From: Trueperella pyogenes
GTDB taxonomy: Bacteria > Actinomycetota > Actinomycetes > Actinomycetales > Actinomycetaceae
NCBI RefSeq assembly: GCF_900460345.1
Contig: NZ_UHHW01000002.1
Location: forward strand, 1,364,001 to 1,428,000
DNA: 64,000 nucleotides
Direction of reading: 5' to 3'
Below the pieces are notes generated by a model. The model worked only from the letters and a program-made list of their open reading frames with translations. It was not told where the DNA came from and did not search any database. Of this stretch, positions 54,522 to 63,322 are shown piece after piece. Both the position numbers and the translations under genes were made by a program. How positions within the stretch are numbered: the stretch's first letter is position 1; every line of letters begins with the position of its first letter.

Positions 54522-55970
54522 CTACCTACGGAATATGCTCGACTCCAACTCCTCACGCGTGATGCGATGCTTCTCCAGGATCTCGCGCGGGCCACTAACT
54601 AACTGTTCGTCGGTCACCTGCGCCACGGCGTCGCGTACACGCCGCTCATAAGCGTCAGCGGCCTTCTGTGCATTGGCCGCCATAGACAGCTTGCCCAGCC
54701 ACGCCAGCACCAGGCCAAGCACCACTCCGCCAGCAATCACGCCGATACGTGCCAGAACGCTCACCGATATGACCGCACCGACGACGGCGGCAGCCGCCGC
54801 AATCATCACACCAGCAAAAAGCCCGAGAAGCGCTCCCGTCCGGGAGACCGTGGGCAGCGGCGTCGTGCGAATAGCGGCGCCGAGCCCGCGACGAAAGCGG
54901 TCTGCAGGGGCCACGGCGTCGGTGACAGCGTCTTGCCACACGGCAGGCAAACCGGCACGAACATGAGCCACCCAGGCATCGCGCAGCGCGTGAACCATCG
55001 TGTTCGCCGGCTGCTCGGGCACCACAAGCGCAGTAGAACCGTAAGAACCGCCCGAGGCTCGAATGGACTCCACGACGGACGGAATGCCCGAAGAGCGCAC
55101 GATCCGATCGTTGATATCCGCAACCGCCTGATCGCCCATATCCGGCTCAGCGGCGCCCACATTTACGCGCAAACGACCCGCGATGGCGTCGAGCTCAGCG
55201 GCAGTGGTACGCGCATTGATCGAAGCGCGCCCCACCGCATCGGCCAACACATCGCGCACGGCCTGTATGCCCTCACCCGTCAGCGCAGACGCACTCAAAA
55301 CTGGAACCTCGGTGAGCCCATCGCGCTCAAGCAAGGCACGCACGTCAGCGAGCAGAACCTCACGTTGACTGTGCGGTACCCGGTCGATCTGGTTCATCAC
55401 CACAACCATCGCGTCCTGACGCCCGCCCAGACTCTCCAGAAAGCCCTTATGAAGCACCTCGTCAGCATATTTTTGCGGATCGACAACCCAGATCAGCAAA
55501 TCCGACATCGGCAACAAACGATCCACCTGCGCAGAATGAGCGATCGCCACCGAATCGTGATCGGGCAAATCCAAGAGAACAAGCCCATCCAGCTTGTCTT
55601 GGCCGAACGTAAGGATAGAAGAGTGCTCGATGCGCCGATCAGGATCCACCTCAAGATAATCGAGCAAATCCGTGGCGTCGACGCCGAAGGTGCAGGCCGC
55701 CGCCCGCTCAGTCGTCGGCCGGATATCGCCCGAATCCGCAAAGTCTAGTTCCGTGATCGCGTTGAACATCGTCGATTTACCCGAGCCCGTGCCGCCCACC
55801 AGCACCGCCACAGTCGTATCTATCCCAAGACGCATGCGCTCCTGCGCACGACGCAAATCGTCTTGCGCACGATTCGCAACGTATGGGTCGAAGTAAGCCC
55901 CGCCCGCACCCACAGCGCGTTGCAACGCCTTCAGACGCCCAATGAGCTCATGATCTGCCTGACGATCCAT
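54522..55970 (-). CDS. Large GTPase with C-terminal membrane segments (first of a pair)
   Basis: The 482-residue protein has a GTPase domain with G1 LVGGTGSGKSTMFNAI near residue 57, G3 LLDLPDHDSVAI and G4 VVMNQIDRV. Near residues 380-425 lie two hydrophobic segments (LLGLFAGVMIAAAAAVVGAV, IGVIAGGVVLGLVLAWLG). The pattern resembles dynamin-like or YfjP-type GTPases of actinobacteria. It starts 7 bp after the other GTPase gene, so the two form an operon and perhaps a hetero-oligomer at the membrane. No substrate is known. Confidence 0.85.
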   Translation of the reverse strand: MDRQADHELIGRLKALQRAVGAGGAYFDPYVANRAQDDLRRAQERMRLGIDTTVAVLVGGTGSGKSTMFNAITELDFADSGDIRPTTERAAACTFGVDATDLLDYLEVDPDRRIEHSSILTFGQDKLDGLVLLDLPDHDSVAIAHSAQVDRLLPMSDLLIWVVDPQKYADEVLHKGFLESLGGRQDAMVVVMNQIDRVPHSQREVLLADVRALLERDGLTEVPVLSASALTGEGIQAVRDVLADAVGRASINARTTAAELDAIAGRLRVNVGAAEPDMGDQAVADINDRIVRSSGIPSVVESIRASGGSYGSTALVVPEQPANTMVHALRDAWVAHVRAGLPAVWQDAVTDAVAPADRFRRGLGAAIRTTPLPTVSRTGALLGLFAGVMIAAAAAVVGAVISVSVLARIGVIAGGVVLGLVLAWLGKLSMAANAQKAADAYERRVRDAVAQVTDEQLVSGPREILEKHRITREELESSIFRR

Positions 55971-55977
55971 AACTCCC

Positions 55978-57522
55978 CTATCGATTCAAAAACTCGCTGG
56001 CACGCAAGCGCAACGTGTCCGCGTCACCCACGTCAATACTATTGACGACGCCTGTATAGACGCCTACCAGCTCGTCAAGCGCACCGCGCACTCGCCGGCC
56101 AAGGTCCTCCCGGGCCTGGGTCACAACCTCTTTCGCACCCAAACTCTCCACGACCTTCAGCGCACCCGCGATACCGGCCGCCGCCGCACCCACCAAAGAT
56201 GCCCGACCCGTCTTCCCCAACCACGGGTTATCCCGCACCTGTTTAGCAAGCAGATCAGACTTCCACTCTTCCACCGCACGATCCGCAATTGCGTCAATAT
56301 CAACAGCTCGGTTAACTTGCGCCAGCAGCTCCTCAGTGTTGACCGCATCGGACGCCCACGCCTCATCAACATTGGCCTTCGCAGCAGTGAGCCCCTGGGT
56401 GAGCGCCACACGCACCGACGTAGCCACCGCGTCAAAGATCGTCGTCATCGCCCGATCCCGACTCCCACTACGACGGTCGAAGACGCCCGGCTTGCGCCCT
56501 GCAACCATGCCAGCCAGCGGCCCGCCTGTCGACGCAAGTGAGAGCCACGACGTCGTCGGCGCGCCTTGGCCAAAACGGCCATGGCCAATATTTGCCGCCA
56601 GCTTCTCCAATGGCGCCTGTGCCCCCTCGTACGCCTTATCCTTCAGATCTGTCAACGCGTGAGCTTGCGCTTCAACCGCGTCGGCAAGGAAAAGTAGATC
56701 CTGACGCAGCTGCGGCAATGTCGCGGCAGTCGTGCGCTCGACAAGCGAATTGCCCACCTTCGTCCTGGCCACCACTTCAAGCCATTCCCGAAGATCACGA
56801 ACATAGTGCTCAGGTAGGAGACCAGCGTGGGCTCCGGCGTCCGGAATAATGAACAGCGGGCTCTCAGACAGCCCCATCTGCCCAATCCGCCCCACCAAAT
56901 CGCGGCGCACCACACGCAAGGCCGACTCCGGGACGCGGTCAAGCACCACGGCGCACGTCACGCCACGAGCGTTGGCCATATGGAGCGTGTCCCACGCCAC
57001 CGCATCGCCGTAACGCGACGCCGTCGTCACGAAAACCCACAAATCCGCCGCATCAATGAGGCGAGAAGACAGGGCACGATTGGCATCGTCGACCGAATCG
57101 AGATCCGGGGCATCGACAATTACGATCCCCTCAATGCCCGAATCGGTAACCTCGTACTTGCCCATACGCGACAGCGCACGACCCATCATTTTTGGATAAT
57201 CATTCGGGTGCATGATCATCACCGGCGTACGGGTAGTCGGGCGCAACACAGACGCTGGCGAAATCTCGTGCTTAACCAGCGAATTGACCAGCGTCGACTT
57301 GCCCGCGCCCGAGGAGCCGCCAAAGACAATCACCGCAGGCAAATCCTCTGCATGCAAATGCGGCAAAATGCGGCTTTCCAGCTGCGTCAGCAACTGCTGA
57401 CGAGACTCCATAAGCTCACGCGAACCCGGCATCTCCAAAGGCAGCTTCACCTTACGAAGCTCATCGACCGTGCGCGCAACAAGGCCAGCCAAACAGGCTC
57501 GGGAAAATGCTGGAGTACTCAC
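55978..57522 (-). CDS. Large GTPase (second of a pair)
   Basis: The 514-residue protein has G1 VFGGSSGAGKSTLVNSLV near residue 66, G3 IVDAPDLDSVDD and a G4-like CAVVLDRVPES that is not the usual NKxD. The C-terminal half is helical, with weakly hydrophobic stretches (RASLVGAAAAGIAGALKVVE). It is distantly similar to the gene immediately downstream. Paired dynamin-like GTPases can remodel membranes, but whether these do is not known. ATG 57522 begins MSTPAFSRACLAG. Confidence 0.85.
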   Translation of the reverse strand: MSTPAFSRACLAGLVARTVDELRKVKLPLEMPGSRELMESRQQLLTQLESRILPHLHAEDLPAVIVFGGSSGAGKSTLVNSLVKHEISPASVLRPTTRTPVMIMHPNDYPKMMGRALSRMGKYEVTDSGIEGIVIVDAPDLDSVDDANRALSSRLIDAADLWVFVTTASRYGDAVAWDTLHMANARGVTCAVVLDRVPESALRVVRRDLVGRIGQMGLSESPLFIIPDAGAHAGLLPEHYVRDLREWLEVVARTKVGNSLVERTTAATLPQLRQDLLFLADAVEAQAHALTDLKDKAYEGAQAPLEKLAANIGHGRFGQGAPTTSWLSLASTGGPLAGMVAGRKPGVFDRRSGSRDRAMTTIFDAVATSVRVALTQGLTAAKANVDEAWASDAVNTEELLAQVNRAVDIDAIADRAVEEWKSDLLAKQVRDNPWLGKTGRASLVGAAAAGIAGALKVVESLGAKEVVTQAREDLGRRVRGALDELVGVYTGVVNSIDVGDADTLRLRASEFLNR

Positions 57523-57574
57523 ATCCCCTATTGTGTCCTATAAACGACGCAAATACGATCAGACTCCCCCACAT

Positions 57575-57602
57575 TTGACCGGCTTCATTACATGGTTGTT
57601 AT
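57575..57602 (+). promoter_or_regulatory. Candidate promoter of tRNA-Arg
   Basis: TTGACC (57575-57580) and TGTTAT (57597-57602) are 16 bp apart, and the tRNA begins 13 bp downstream. The overlapping TTATCA is an alternative -10 box. Confidence 0.5.
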
Positions 57603-57614
57603 CATGTGTACATT

Positions 57615-57687
57615 GCCTCCATAGCTCAGCGGATAGAGCAGTGGCCTTCTAAGCCATGTGTCGCAGGTTCGAGTCCTGCTGGGGGCG
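57615..57687 (+). tRNA. tRNA-Arg (anticodon TCT)
   Basis: Cloverleaf with acceptor GCCTCCA/TGGGGGC, D-arm GCTCAGCGGATAGAGC, anticodon loop CTTCTAA (TCT, Arg) and T-arm AGGTTCGAGTCCT. CCA is not encoded. It lies 18 bp before orn and may share its transcript. Confidence 0.94.
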
Positions 57688-57704
57688 CTTGCTAGGATGA
57701 GTAC

Positions 57705-58355
57705 GTGAGTACGAATTATGCGCAAAATGCACCCATTGTTTGGATCGATTGCGAAATGACTGGTCTTGACCTCGAGGTCGACTCGCTGGTTGAAATCGCC
57801 GTCGTCGTCACCGACTCCGAGCTCAATCCGCTCGACGCAGGTCTACGCCTCGTGATGAAGCCCTCGCCCGAATCGGTGGCCGGAATGGACCCCTTCGTCG
57901 TGAACATGCACACTTCCACCGGGCTTATCAACGAGTGGGATGGTGGGTTGGAGATGGCCGACGCCGAAAAACAGGTTCTGGAATACGTCAAGAAATACGT
58001 TCCCGAGGGCCGTAAAGCCCCTCTCGGCGGAAATTCCGTGGGCACTGACCGCACATTCCTTGCACGCGACATGCCGAAACTTGTTGAGCACTTGCACTAC
58101 CGAGTCATCGACGTGTCCTCCATCAAAGAGCTTGCCAAACGCTGGTATCCGCGTGTGTATTTCGCATCTCCCGAGAAGACCGGTAATCACACCGCCCTCG
58201 GAGACATCTACGACTCAATCGATGAACTGCGCTACTATCGCGCAACCCTCATGCCCGCTGGCGAGGGGCCAAGCAGCGAAGAATCCAGAACCGCAGCAGG
58301 TGCCATCTTAGGCGACCTCACCCGCACTCGCGCCGAGGCGGCGTCGGACAAGTAA
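57705..58355 (+). CDS. orn: Oligoribonuclease
   Basis: The 216-residue DEDDh exonuclease has WIDCEMTGLDLEVDSLVEIA (Asp and Glu), GGNSVGTDRTFLARDMP, and NHTALGDIYDSIDELRYYR with the catalytic His and last Asp. It clears 2-5 nt RNAs and pGpG. A C-terminal tail of about 25 residues extends beyond E. coli Orn. The GTG start at 57705 has AGGA 8 nt upstream. Confidence 0.95.
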   Translation: MSTNYAQNAPIVWIDCEMTGLDLEVDSLVEIAVVVTDSELNPLDAGLRLVMKPSPESVAGMDPFVVNMHTSTGLINEWDGGLEMADAEKQVLEYVKKYVPEGRKAPLGGNSVGTDRTFLARDMPKLVEHLHYRVIDVSSIKELAKRWYPRVYFASPEKTGNHTALGDIYDSIDELRYYRATLMPAGEGPSSEESRTAAGAILGDLTRTRAEAASDK

Positions 58356-58392
58356 GCGGCTGTCCAGCGTGCCTGGGTGAGCCAGGTGCGCT

Positions 58393-58432
58393 GTCGGCAG
58401 GCCTGGCACGTTGTCGGCAGGCCTGGCACGCG
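58393..58432. repeat. Two tandem 20-bp units downstream of orn
   Basis: GTCGGCAGGCCTGGCACGTT (58393-58412) is followed directly by the same unit ending CG (58413-58432). A CCTGG/CCAGG hairpin (58372-58386) precedes them and may terminate orn. The unit contains the palindrome AGGCCT. Confidence 0.7.
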
Positions 58433-58490
58433 ACATAAAACATGAATATAGCCTCCACCAGGCCCATATATGAATCGGTGGCCGGTATTT

Positions 58491-58548
58491 TCAAAAGAAC
58501 TGTCGACAAGCTCTTGCCAGGTAGGCCAAATTCTCAAAAGAACTGTCG
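58491..58548. repeat. 15-bp direct repeat in the orn/tRNA-His gap
   Basis: TCAAAAGAACTGTCG occurs at 58491-58505 and 58534-58548. The whole 430-bp stretch 58356-58788 carries no convincing gene, only these short repeats and the tRNA-His terminator. Confidence 0.6.
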
Positions 58549-58750
58549 GGATACGGAGCTAAACGCAGCTTGCCTCTGAGCCCACCTCAGCCCCGCAGCG
58601 CAAAAACACCAAATTCACCGCACCCGCCAACAAAAGTGACCCCATACTGACTCACAACAAGACTGACACAGGCCGACAAACATTTTCATAGGGCGCCGAC
58701 GAAACACCCCATCCGCAACGGCCGCGCAACGCCGCCGGCGTCGGCGGACA

Positions 58751-58782
58751 CGAAAAATCCCGGCCTGCATTCACAGACCGGG
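58751..58782 (-). terminator. tRNA-His terminator
   Basis: On the minus strand CCCGG, CTG and their complements CAG, CCGGG form a stem with one mismatch and a 6-nt loop, followed by ATTTTTCG. It begins 6 bp after the tRNA-His 3' end. Confidence 0.8.
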
Positions 58783-58788
58783 AACCGG

Positions 58789-58861
58789 GGTGGCTGACGG
58801 GGCTTGAACCCGCGACCCCCTGGACCACAACCAGGTGCTCTACCACTGAGCTACAGCCACC
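58789..58861 (-). tRNA. tRNA-His (anticodon GTG)
   Basis: The minus strand gives a cloverleaf with acceptor GTGGCTG/CAGCCAC, the extra 5' G typical of tRNA-His opposite C73, anticodon loop TTGTGGT (GTG) and T-arm GGGTTCAAGCCCC. CCA is not encoded. Confidence 0.94.
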
Positions 58862-58947
58862 ATGCGCCTCGGCGTTGGCCTCAGCAACGAAATGAAACTA
58901 TATCAAGCCTCGCACCAGCCCACCTAAACGGAGAGCGGTGAAGCGCG

Positions 58948-59877
58948 TCACCAGAAAGCGCGCATCTGGATAGCATCGGCAAAGCGGGTCAGATGGTCCT
59001 CGCCCGCCGAAAGATAGAGCGAACCGTCGATGAGGGAAACTTCCATAACGTAGAACTCTTCCTCGGAGTCGGGCGCGCCGCGCACCAGGTCGACACGATT
59101 GAACAAGAGCAGCTCGTCGCGTCCCATTTTATTCTTGATATGCGCGTGCAGGACACGTCGAATACGCTCACCCCACCGCCACGTCTCTTCGGACGCCTGC
59201 GCCGAACGGGCCACTTCCTCGACCACACCAGAATCTCGCGTGTTACGGTAACGAGGATGGAGCATTGGCTCCTTTTCCACCTGGTAAGAAGCTAAACCAT
59301 TGAGATACACCAGCGAGGTCTCCCCCGCCACATCGATGTCTTCGAGGTAACGCTGAACCATAACCGAGCGACCCGCGGCTAACTCATATTGGGCGTGCCT
59401 AATCGCCTCGCCACGCGACTTTGCGTCGGTTGCGGTGTAGCGCCCGGTACCTCGCCCGCCGGAGGAGACGGCTGGCTTGATAACGAAGTCACCGTAAGAC
59501 GGGAAGCGCGAATGAATCTGTTGCTTAGAGAGGTTCTGCTCAGGCTCGAGCCACATCGTGGGAATTATGGGAAGCCCAAGAGCCTCGAGATCCTGCATAT
59601 AGTGCTTATCCATGTTCCATTCCATCGTGGCCGCCGAATTGGCGATACGCGGGATGGAGCGAGCCCAGGCAATGAAGTCCTTAGGAGCCTTGGCGTAGTC
59701 GCGCACAGAACGAACCACCGTCAGATCGGACTGCGCCCAGTTGACCGACGGGTCGTTCCACACTGCCACGACGGGTTCGATCCCGCGGTCGCGCAGGGCG
59801 TCAGGCAGGTTCTGCTCGTCCTGGTCCAGGTTCGGCAGATATTCAGATGTTGCAAGAAAAACTTTTGGTTGTGCCAC
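58948..59877 (-). CDS. ATP-grasp domain protein
   Basis: The 309-residue protein has an N-terminal domain with VFLATSEYLPNLDQDEQNLP and LTVVRSVRDYAKAPKDFIAW, then an ATP-grasp core with FVIKPAVSSGGRGTGRY and VQRYLEDIDVAGETSLVYLN. The C-terminal YVMEVSLIDGSLYL is where metal-binding acidic residues occur. It resembles RimK/DcsG-type ligases that join a carboxylate to an amine or thiol. The product is unknown, and no obvious partner enzyme is adjacent. ATG 59877 begins MAQPKVFLATSEY. Confidence 0.85.
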   Translation of the reverse strand: MAQPKVFLATSEYLPNLDQDEQNLPDALRDRGIEPVVAVWNDPSVNWAQSDLTVVRSVRDYAKAPKDFIAWARSIPRIANSAATMEWNMDKHYMQDLEALGLPIIPTMWLEPEQNLSKQQIHSRFPSYGDFVIKPAVSSGGRGTGRYTATDAKSRGEAIRHAQYELAAGRSVMVQRYLEDIDVAGETSLVYLNGLASYQVEKEPMLHPRYRNTRDSGVVEEVARSAQASEETWRWGERIRRVLHAHIKNKMGRDELLLFNRVDLVRGAPDSEEEFYVMEVSLIDGSLYLSAGEDHLTRFADAIQMRAFW

Positions 59878-60069
59878 GCCTGCAACTCTAGTTGATCACC
59901 AACCTTATTTGGGCAGCTTCCAATGTGATCCACACCGAAAGCTCTCACCCTCTGCCCCATTTTTCAGCGCAAACTCAACGCGCACCCCTCCAGTGCCTCA
60001 GGTCACAGCGAATTTGACGAATTTGATTTGCGCCAGGCCGACATCGCTACTAAAGTAACTTTTCGTTGC

Positions 60070-60145
60070 GCACCGCTAGCTCAACTGGCAGAGCATCTGA
60101 CTCTTAATCAGAGGGTTCTGGGTTCGAGTCCCAGGCGGTGTACCA
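60070..60145 (+). tRNA. tRNA-Lys (anticodon CTT)
   Basis: Cloverleaf with acceptor GCACCGC/GCGGTGT, anticodon loop ACTCTTAAT (CTT, Lys), T-arm GGGTTCGAGTCCC and encoded CCA. The upstream gap (59878-60069) shows no gene. Confidence 0.95.
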
Positions 60146-60150
60146 ATTCT

Positions 60151-60177
60151 AGTGGGGGCTGGCTACCAGCCCCCACT
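60151..60177 (+). terminator. tRNA-Lys terminator
   Basis: AGTGGGGGCTGG and CCAGCCCCCACT form a perfect 12-bp stem with a CTA loop, followed by TCTCGC, 5 bp after the tRNA. Confidence 0.85.
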
Positions 60178-60262
60178 TCTCGCATGTGACCCCGATTTCA
60201 AGGTACATTCTTTTCCAGAGACGCAGCATCTAGCTGTCATATTCCATGATCCGAAGGTAGCC

Positions 60263-61144
60263 ATGATCCCTAATGCTTCTCCCACCTTGTGTGTGTTTAC
60301 ACCCACATATAACCGCGCCTACATCCTCCCAAAGCTGTACGAAAGCTTGGTGAATCAGACTAGCGCGGACTTTTACTGGTCAATCGTCGACGACGGTTCC
60401 AGCGACAACACGGAGGAACTGGTCCAGTCCTGGATATCCGAGGGGAAGGTAACAATTGATTACGTCAAGAAAGAAAATGGCGGAAAGCCGCGTGCAATTA
60501 ACGACGCCGTAGAGCGCTGCCAGTCCCCGCTTTTTTTCGTCGTCGATTCGGATGACCACTTGGTTCCGCATGCTGTTGAACACATCATCAGCCAGTGGGC
60601 TCTCGTTGACGATCCCTCTATCGCTGGTATCGTCGCCCTGCGTGGGCGCGACGAGAAGACTCCCATGGATACCTGGATGCCCAGGGACGGTTTCGATCTG
60701 AAGTTATGGGATCTGTTCGAGGTTTACCGCTTCCGGGGCGATACGTCGTTGATACATCGCACTGAGATTCTCAAGCAATATCCGTTTAAGGTTGCGGAAA
60801 ACGAAATATTCGTCCCTGAAGCGTCCGTCTACTTCGCGCTGGACGAAAAGTACGATATGCGCACCGATAACACCATTTTGACGATTTGCAACTACTTATC
60901 CGATGGCTTAACCCAGAATTTCTTTGCCAACGTCAAGCGCAATCCGATTGGTTATTGGCGGCATAAGCGCTATTGTGCCATTCGTTCTCGCCGTCTGATC
61001 AACAAATTCCGCGAGACCACTTTGTACATCATTGGTTGCAAACTTGCCCATCAGGGTAACATCATCCAAATGGCGCCGAATAAGCTCATCGCAAGCATCT
61101 GTTATCTCCCTGCGATTGTCTTCCGATACACGATGTTCAGGTAA
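60263..61144 (+). CDS. Family 2 glycosyltransferase
   Basis: From ATG 60263 (GAAGG site) the 293-residue protein has a GT-A fold: LCVFTPTYNRAYILPKLYES, WSIVDDGSSDNTEELV, the GGKPRAINDAV stretch and the DXD-type FFVVDSDDHLVPHA. A C-terminal region (about 185-290) contains RFRGDTSLIHRTEIL and ends in a weakly hydrophobic tail. It should add a sugar to a surface polysaccharide. It begins the polysaccharide cluster, and the flippase gene starts 10 bp after it. Confidence 0.92.
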   Translation: MIPNASPTLCVFTPTYNRAYILPKLYESLVNQTSADFYWSIVDDGSSDNTEELVQSWISEGKVTIDYVKKENGGKPRAINDAVERCQSPLFFVVDSDDHLVPHAVEHIISQWALVDDPSIAGIVALRGRDEKTPMDTWMPRDGFDLKLWDLFEVYRFRGDTSLIHRTEILKQYPFKVAENEIFVPEASVYFALDEKYDMRTDNTILTICNYLSDGLTQNFFANVKRNPIGYWRHKRYCAIRSRRLINKFRETTLYIIGCKLAHQGNIIQMAPNKLIASICYLPAIVFRYTMFR

Positions 61145-61154
61145 CCTCGACGCC

Positions 61155-62384
61155 ATGGCTGAGACGACCACAGGCTTATCTCTCAAGCGCAACATTCTCT
61201 GGAATTCTGTTGGGTCAACCACCCGACTGGCGTGCAATTACCTCATCACGATCGCCGTTGTTCGCCTGTCTTCCGGTTTCGACGCCGCAGGTGCACTAGC
61301 GCTAGCGATGACCATTTCAAATCTGATCGCTCCGCTTGCAGATTTTCGCTTGCGCACTATTCAGGTGACGGATGTTGCCGGAGAGCGGACGACGCACGAC
61401 TACGTCGGGCTGCGTATGTTCACAACGCTGATCGCCGCAATCGCTGGCTCTGCCTACGCAGCGCTGACGGTCAATTTATCCGCGTTCTTGGTAGTCTTTC
61501 TGTACCTCGTCTATTCCCTGACCGCTAACTTCATCGAAGTGATGCACGCTGTCAATCAGCGCTATCTGCGCATGGATTATTCGGGCAGATCCTATATCTT
61601 CCAGGGGCTATCGAATCTACTTGCATTTTCGTTGATTCTCTGGCTGACCAACTCGCTTGTTTACGCCGTCGTTGGACTGATTGTGACGACGGCGGCGGTA
61701 GCTGTTTTCTACGATTTCCCGCGCACGCGAAGGCTCGAGAGCTTACGCCCGGCCTTCGATCTCCTTCCGGCATTGAAGCTCTTGCTGACACTTTTGCCGC
61801 TTGCGTTAGCCCAGATGGCCAGCAGCTCGATTTTAACGATCCCTCGTCAGCACCTGGCCGTGTTGAGTGGTGAGGCTGCGCTCGGGATCTACGCCGCGGT
61901 GGCCACTCCGGCCGTCATTATTCAGATGGGTGCCTCGTTTATCTATACACCGCTGATGGGTGAATTGGCGCAGCGGTTTGCTCAGAATAAGAAGAGCGCC
62001 CTTAAGCTGCTGCGAAAGACTTATCTTTCCATCCTGGTCGCCTCGGTCGCGATTTCTGTATTTATCCTCATTTTTGGGGATCTGATCTTGCAGATCATGT
62101 TCGGCGAAGATATCTTGGCCTACACTTACCTGCTTTTGCCGGCCATCGTCTGTACGGCTTTCACCGCTATTGCGTGGTTTACGAATGACGTCCTTTTGAC
62201 GCTGCGCGATTTCAAGAGTGCGCTCCTTGGCAACGCGATCCCGGCGGTCGTGACGCTGCTCATCTCGTCAGTAATGGTGGAGAATTTCGGGATGAATGGC
62301 GTGAGTTTCGTCGGTATCATCGCTTACGCGTTGGCGTGCTTACTGATGGCAGGATTCCTGGTTCACAATTACAGGAAGCTGTGA
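61155..62384 (+). CDS. Polysaccharide flippase (Wzx/MATE-like)
   Basis: From ATG 61155 the 409-residue protein has about twelve hydrophobic segments, including YLITIAVVRLSSGF, FTTLIAAIAGSAYAALTV, LAFSLILWLTNSLVYAVVGL and YLLLPAIVCTAFTAIAWF. The layout is that of polysaccharide exporters that flip lipid-linked sugar repeats. It shares an operon with the upstream glycosyltransferase. The longer frame beginning at 61032 overlaps that gene and is not coding. Confidence 0.88.
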   Translation: MAETTTGLSLKRNILWNSVGSTTRLACNYLITIAVVRLSSGFDAAGALALAMTISNLIAPLADFRLRTIQVTDVAGERTTHDYVGLRMFTTLIAAIAGSAYAALTVNLSAFLVVFLYLVYSLTANFIEVMHAVNQRYLRMDYSGRSYIFQGLSNLLAFSLILWLTNSLVYAVVGLIVTTAAVAVFYDFPRTRRLESLRPAFDLLPALKLLLTLLPLALAQMASSSILTIPRQHLAVLSGEAALGIYAAVATPAVIIQMGASFIYTPLMGELAQRFAQNKKSALKLLRKTYLSILVASVAISVFILIFGDLILQIMFGEDILAYTYLLLPAIVCTAFTAIAWFTNDVLLTLRDFKSALLGNAIPAVVTLLISSVMVENFGMNGVSFVGIIAYALACLLMAGFLVHNYRKL

Positions 62385-62388
62385 CCCG

Positions 62389-63267
62389 TCAACGGACTAC
62401 GTGTCCGACTATCTTCGACAGGACGTGCTTCTTCCTGCTGCGCAACGCGTGAGGAATGAGGAGAAAAGCGTGTGCGCGTGAGGTCAGGTGCCATCGGGCT
62501 GCCCTTGCCGCTTTGTTCCAGCCACGCGCGTCGAAGATCTCCCGTGCGAGGGCGTAGTAGGCGGCCTCGTCTGCGAATCGCGCCCCGTCGCGTGCAGATC
62601 GCCCAGAGACGGACTTTATAGAGCGGCGGTATTCGAAGATCTCCTCCTCGAGTACGACCAGGTTTCCCCCATCGACGAGGACGTCGACGACGAGCGCCAA
62701 GTCGAGCATGATCATGAAGTCACGGAAAGGGTGAGACGCGATCGCCTCGCGGCGCAGGAGCAGCGATGGCCAATACAGCCAGTTGCCGCGCATGAGCGAC
62801 ACAGCGAGCTGTTGGCCTGAGTTCTTCTGCCGCGCTTTGAGACGACGCGGCCGGATGAGGGCCTTGATTCTCTCTGTTGGCCCGTTAATACGTCGGCCGT
62901 ATGCATCAATGACTTGTACGCCTGGCTGCACGATATCGGGGTGAAGTTCAGCGATTGCTTGCTGCATTGTCGCCACATAGTTGGGCAAAAAGCGGTCGTC
63001 GTTGCCGGGGATGACGAGGTAGTCGGACGTCGCAAGCTCTACGCAGCGCTGAAAGTTGGCCCGCAAGCCGAGATTGCGAGGGTTGCGCACGTATTCGATT
63101 CGTCGATCATTGGCACGCGCAACAATCCGCTCGGCGTCGCTGTCTGGGTGGCAATCGTCCACGATCACCAGACGCCAGCGGCCGTCGGTTTGCGCGAGTA
63201 CAGAATCGATTAGCTCGGCAAGCCAATCGTTTCTTTCCCAGAAGGGAACCATAATGTCAATTATCAT
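62389..63267 (-). CDS. Family 2 glycosyltransferase
   Basis: About 292 residues with a GT-A fold: IDIMVPFWERNDWLAELIDS, WRLVIVDDCHPDSDAERIV, NLGLRANFQRCVELA and the metal-site VIPGNDDRFLPN. A C-terminal part rich in Arg (about 240-290) suggests membrane contact. The start is ATG 63267 or the GTG just before it; the ribosome-binding site is poor. It is convergent with the flippase gene, 4 bp between stops, and divergent from the next membrane protein. Confidence 0.9.
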   Translation of the reverse strand: MIIDIMVPFWERNDWLAELIDSVLAQTDGRWRLVIVDDCHPDSDAERIVARANDRRIEYVRNPRNLGLRANFQRCVELATSDYLVIPGNDDRFLPNYVATMQQAIAELHPDIVQPGVQVIDAYGRRINGPTERIKALIRPRRLKARQKNSGQQLAVSLMRGNWLYWPSLLLRREAIASHPFRDFMIMLDLALVVDVLVDGGNLVVLEEEIFEYRRSIKSVSGRSARDGARFADEAAYYALAREIFDARGWNKAARAARWHLTSRAHAFLLIPHALRSRKKHVLSKIVGHVVR

Positions 63268-63322
63268 CACGTCGACTTTCAGAACGTTAAACTAGTCCCA
63301 GTTTAACAACGGAGGTACGAAG

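Noticed and set aside
58393-58548. Short repeats downstream of orn considered as a CRISPR array
   Set aside because: There are only two tandem units with no spacers, a different second repeat, and no cas genes nearby.
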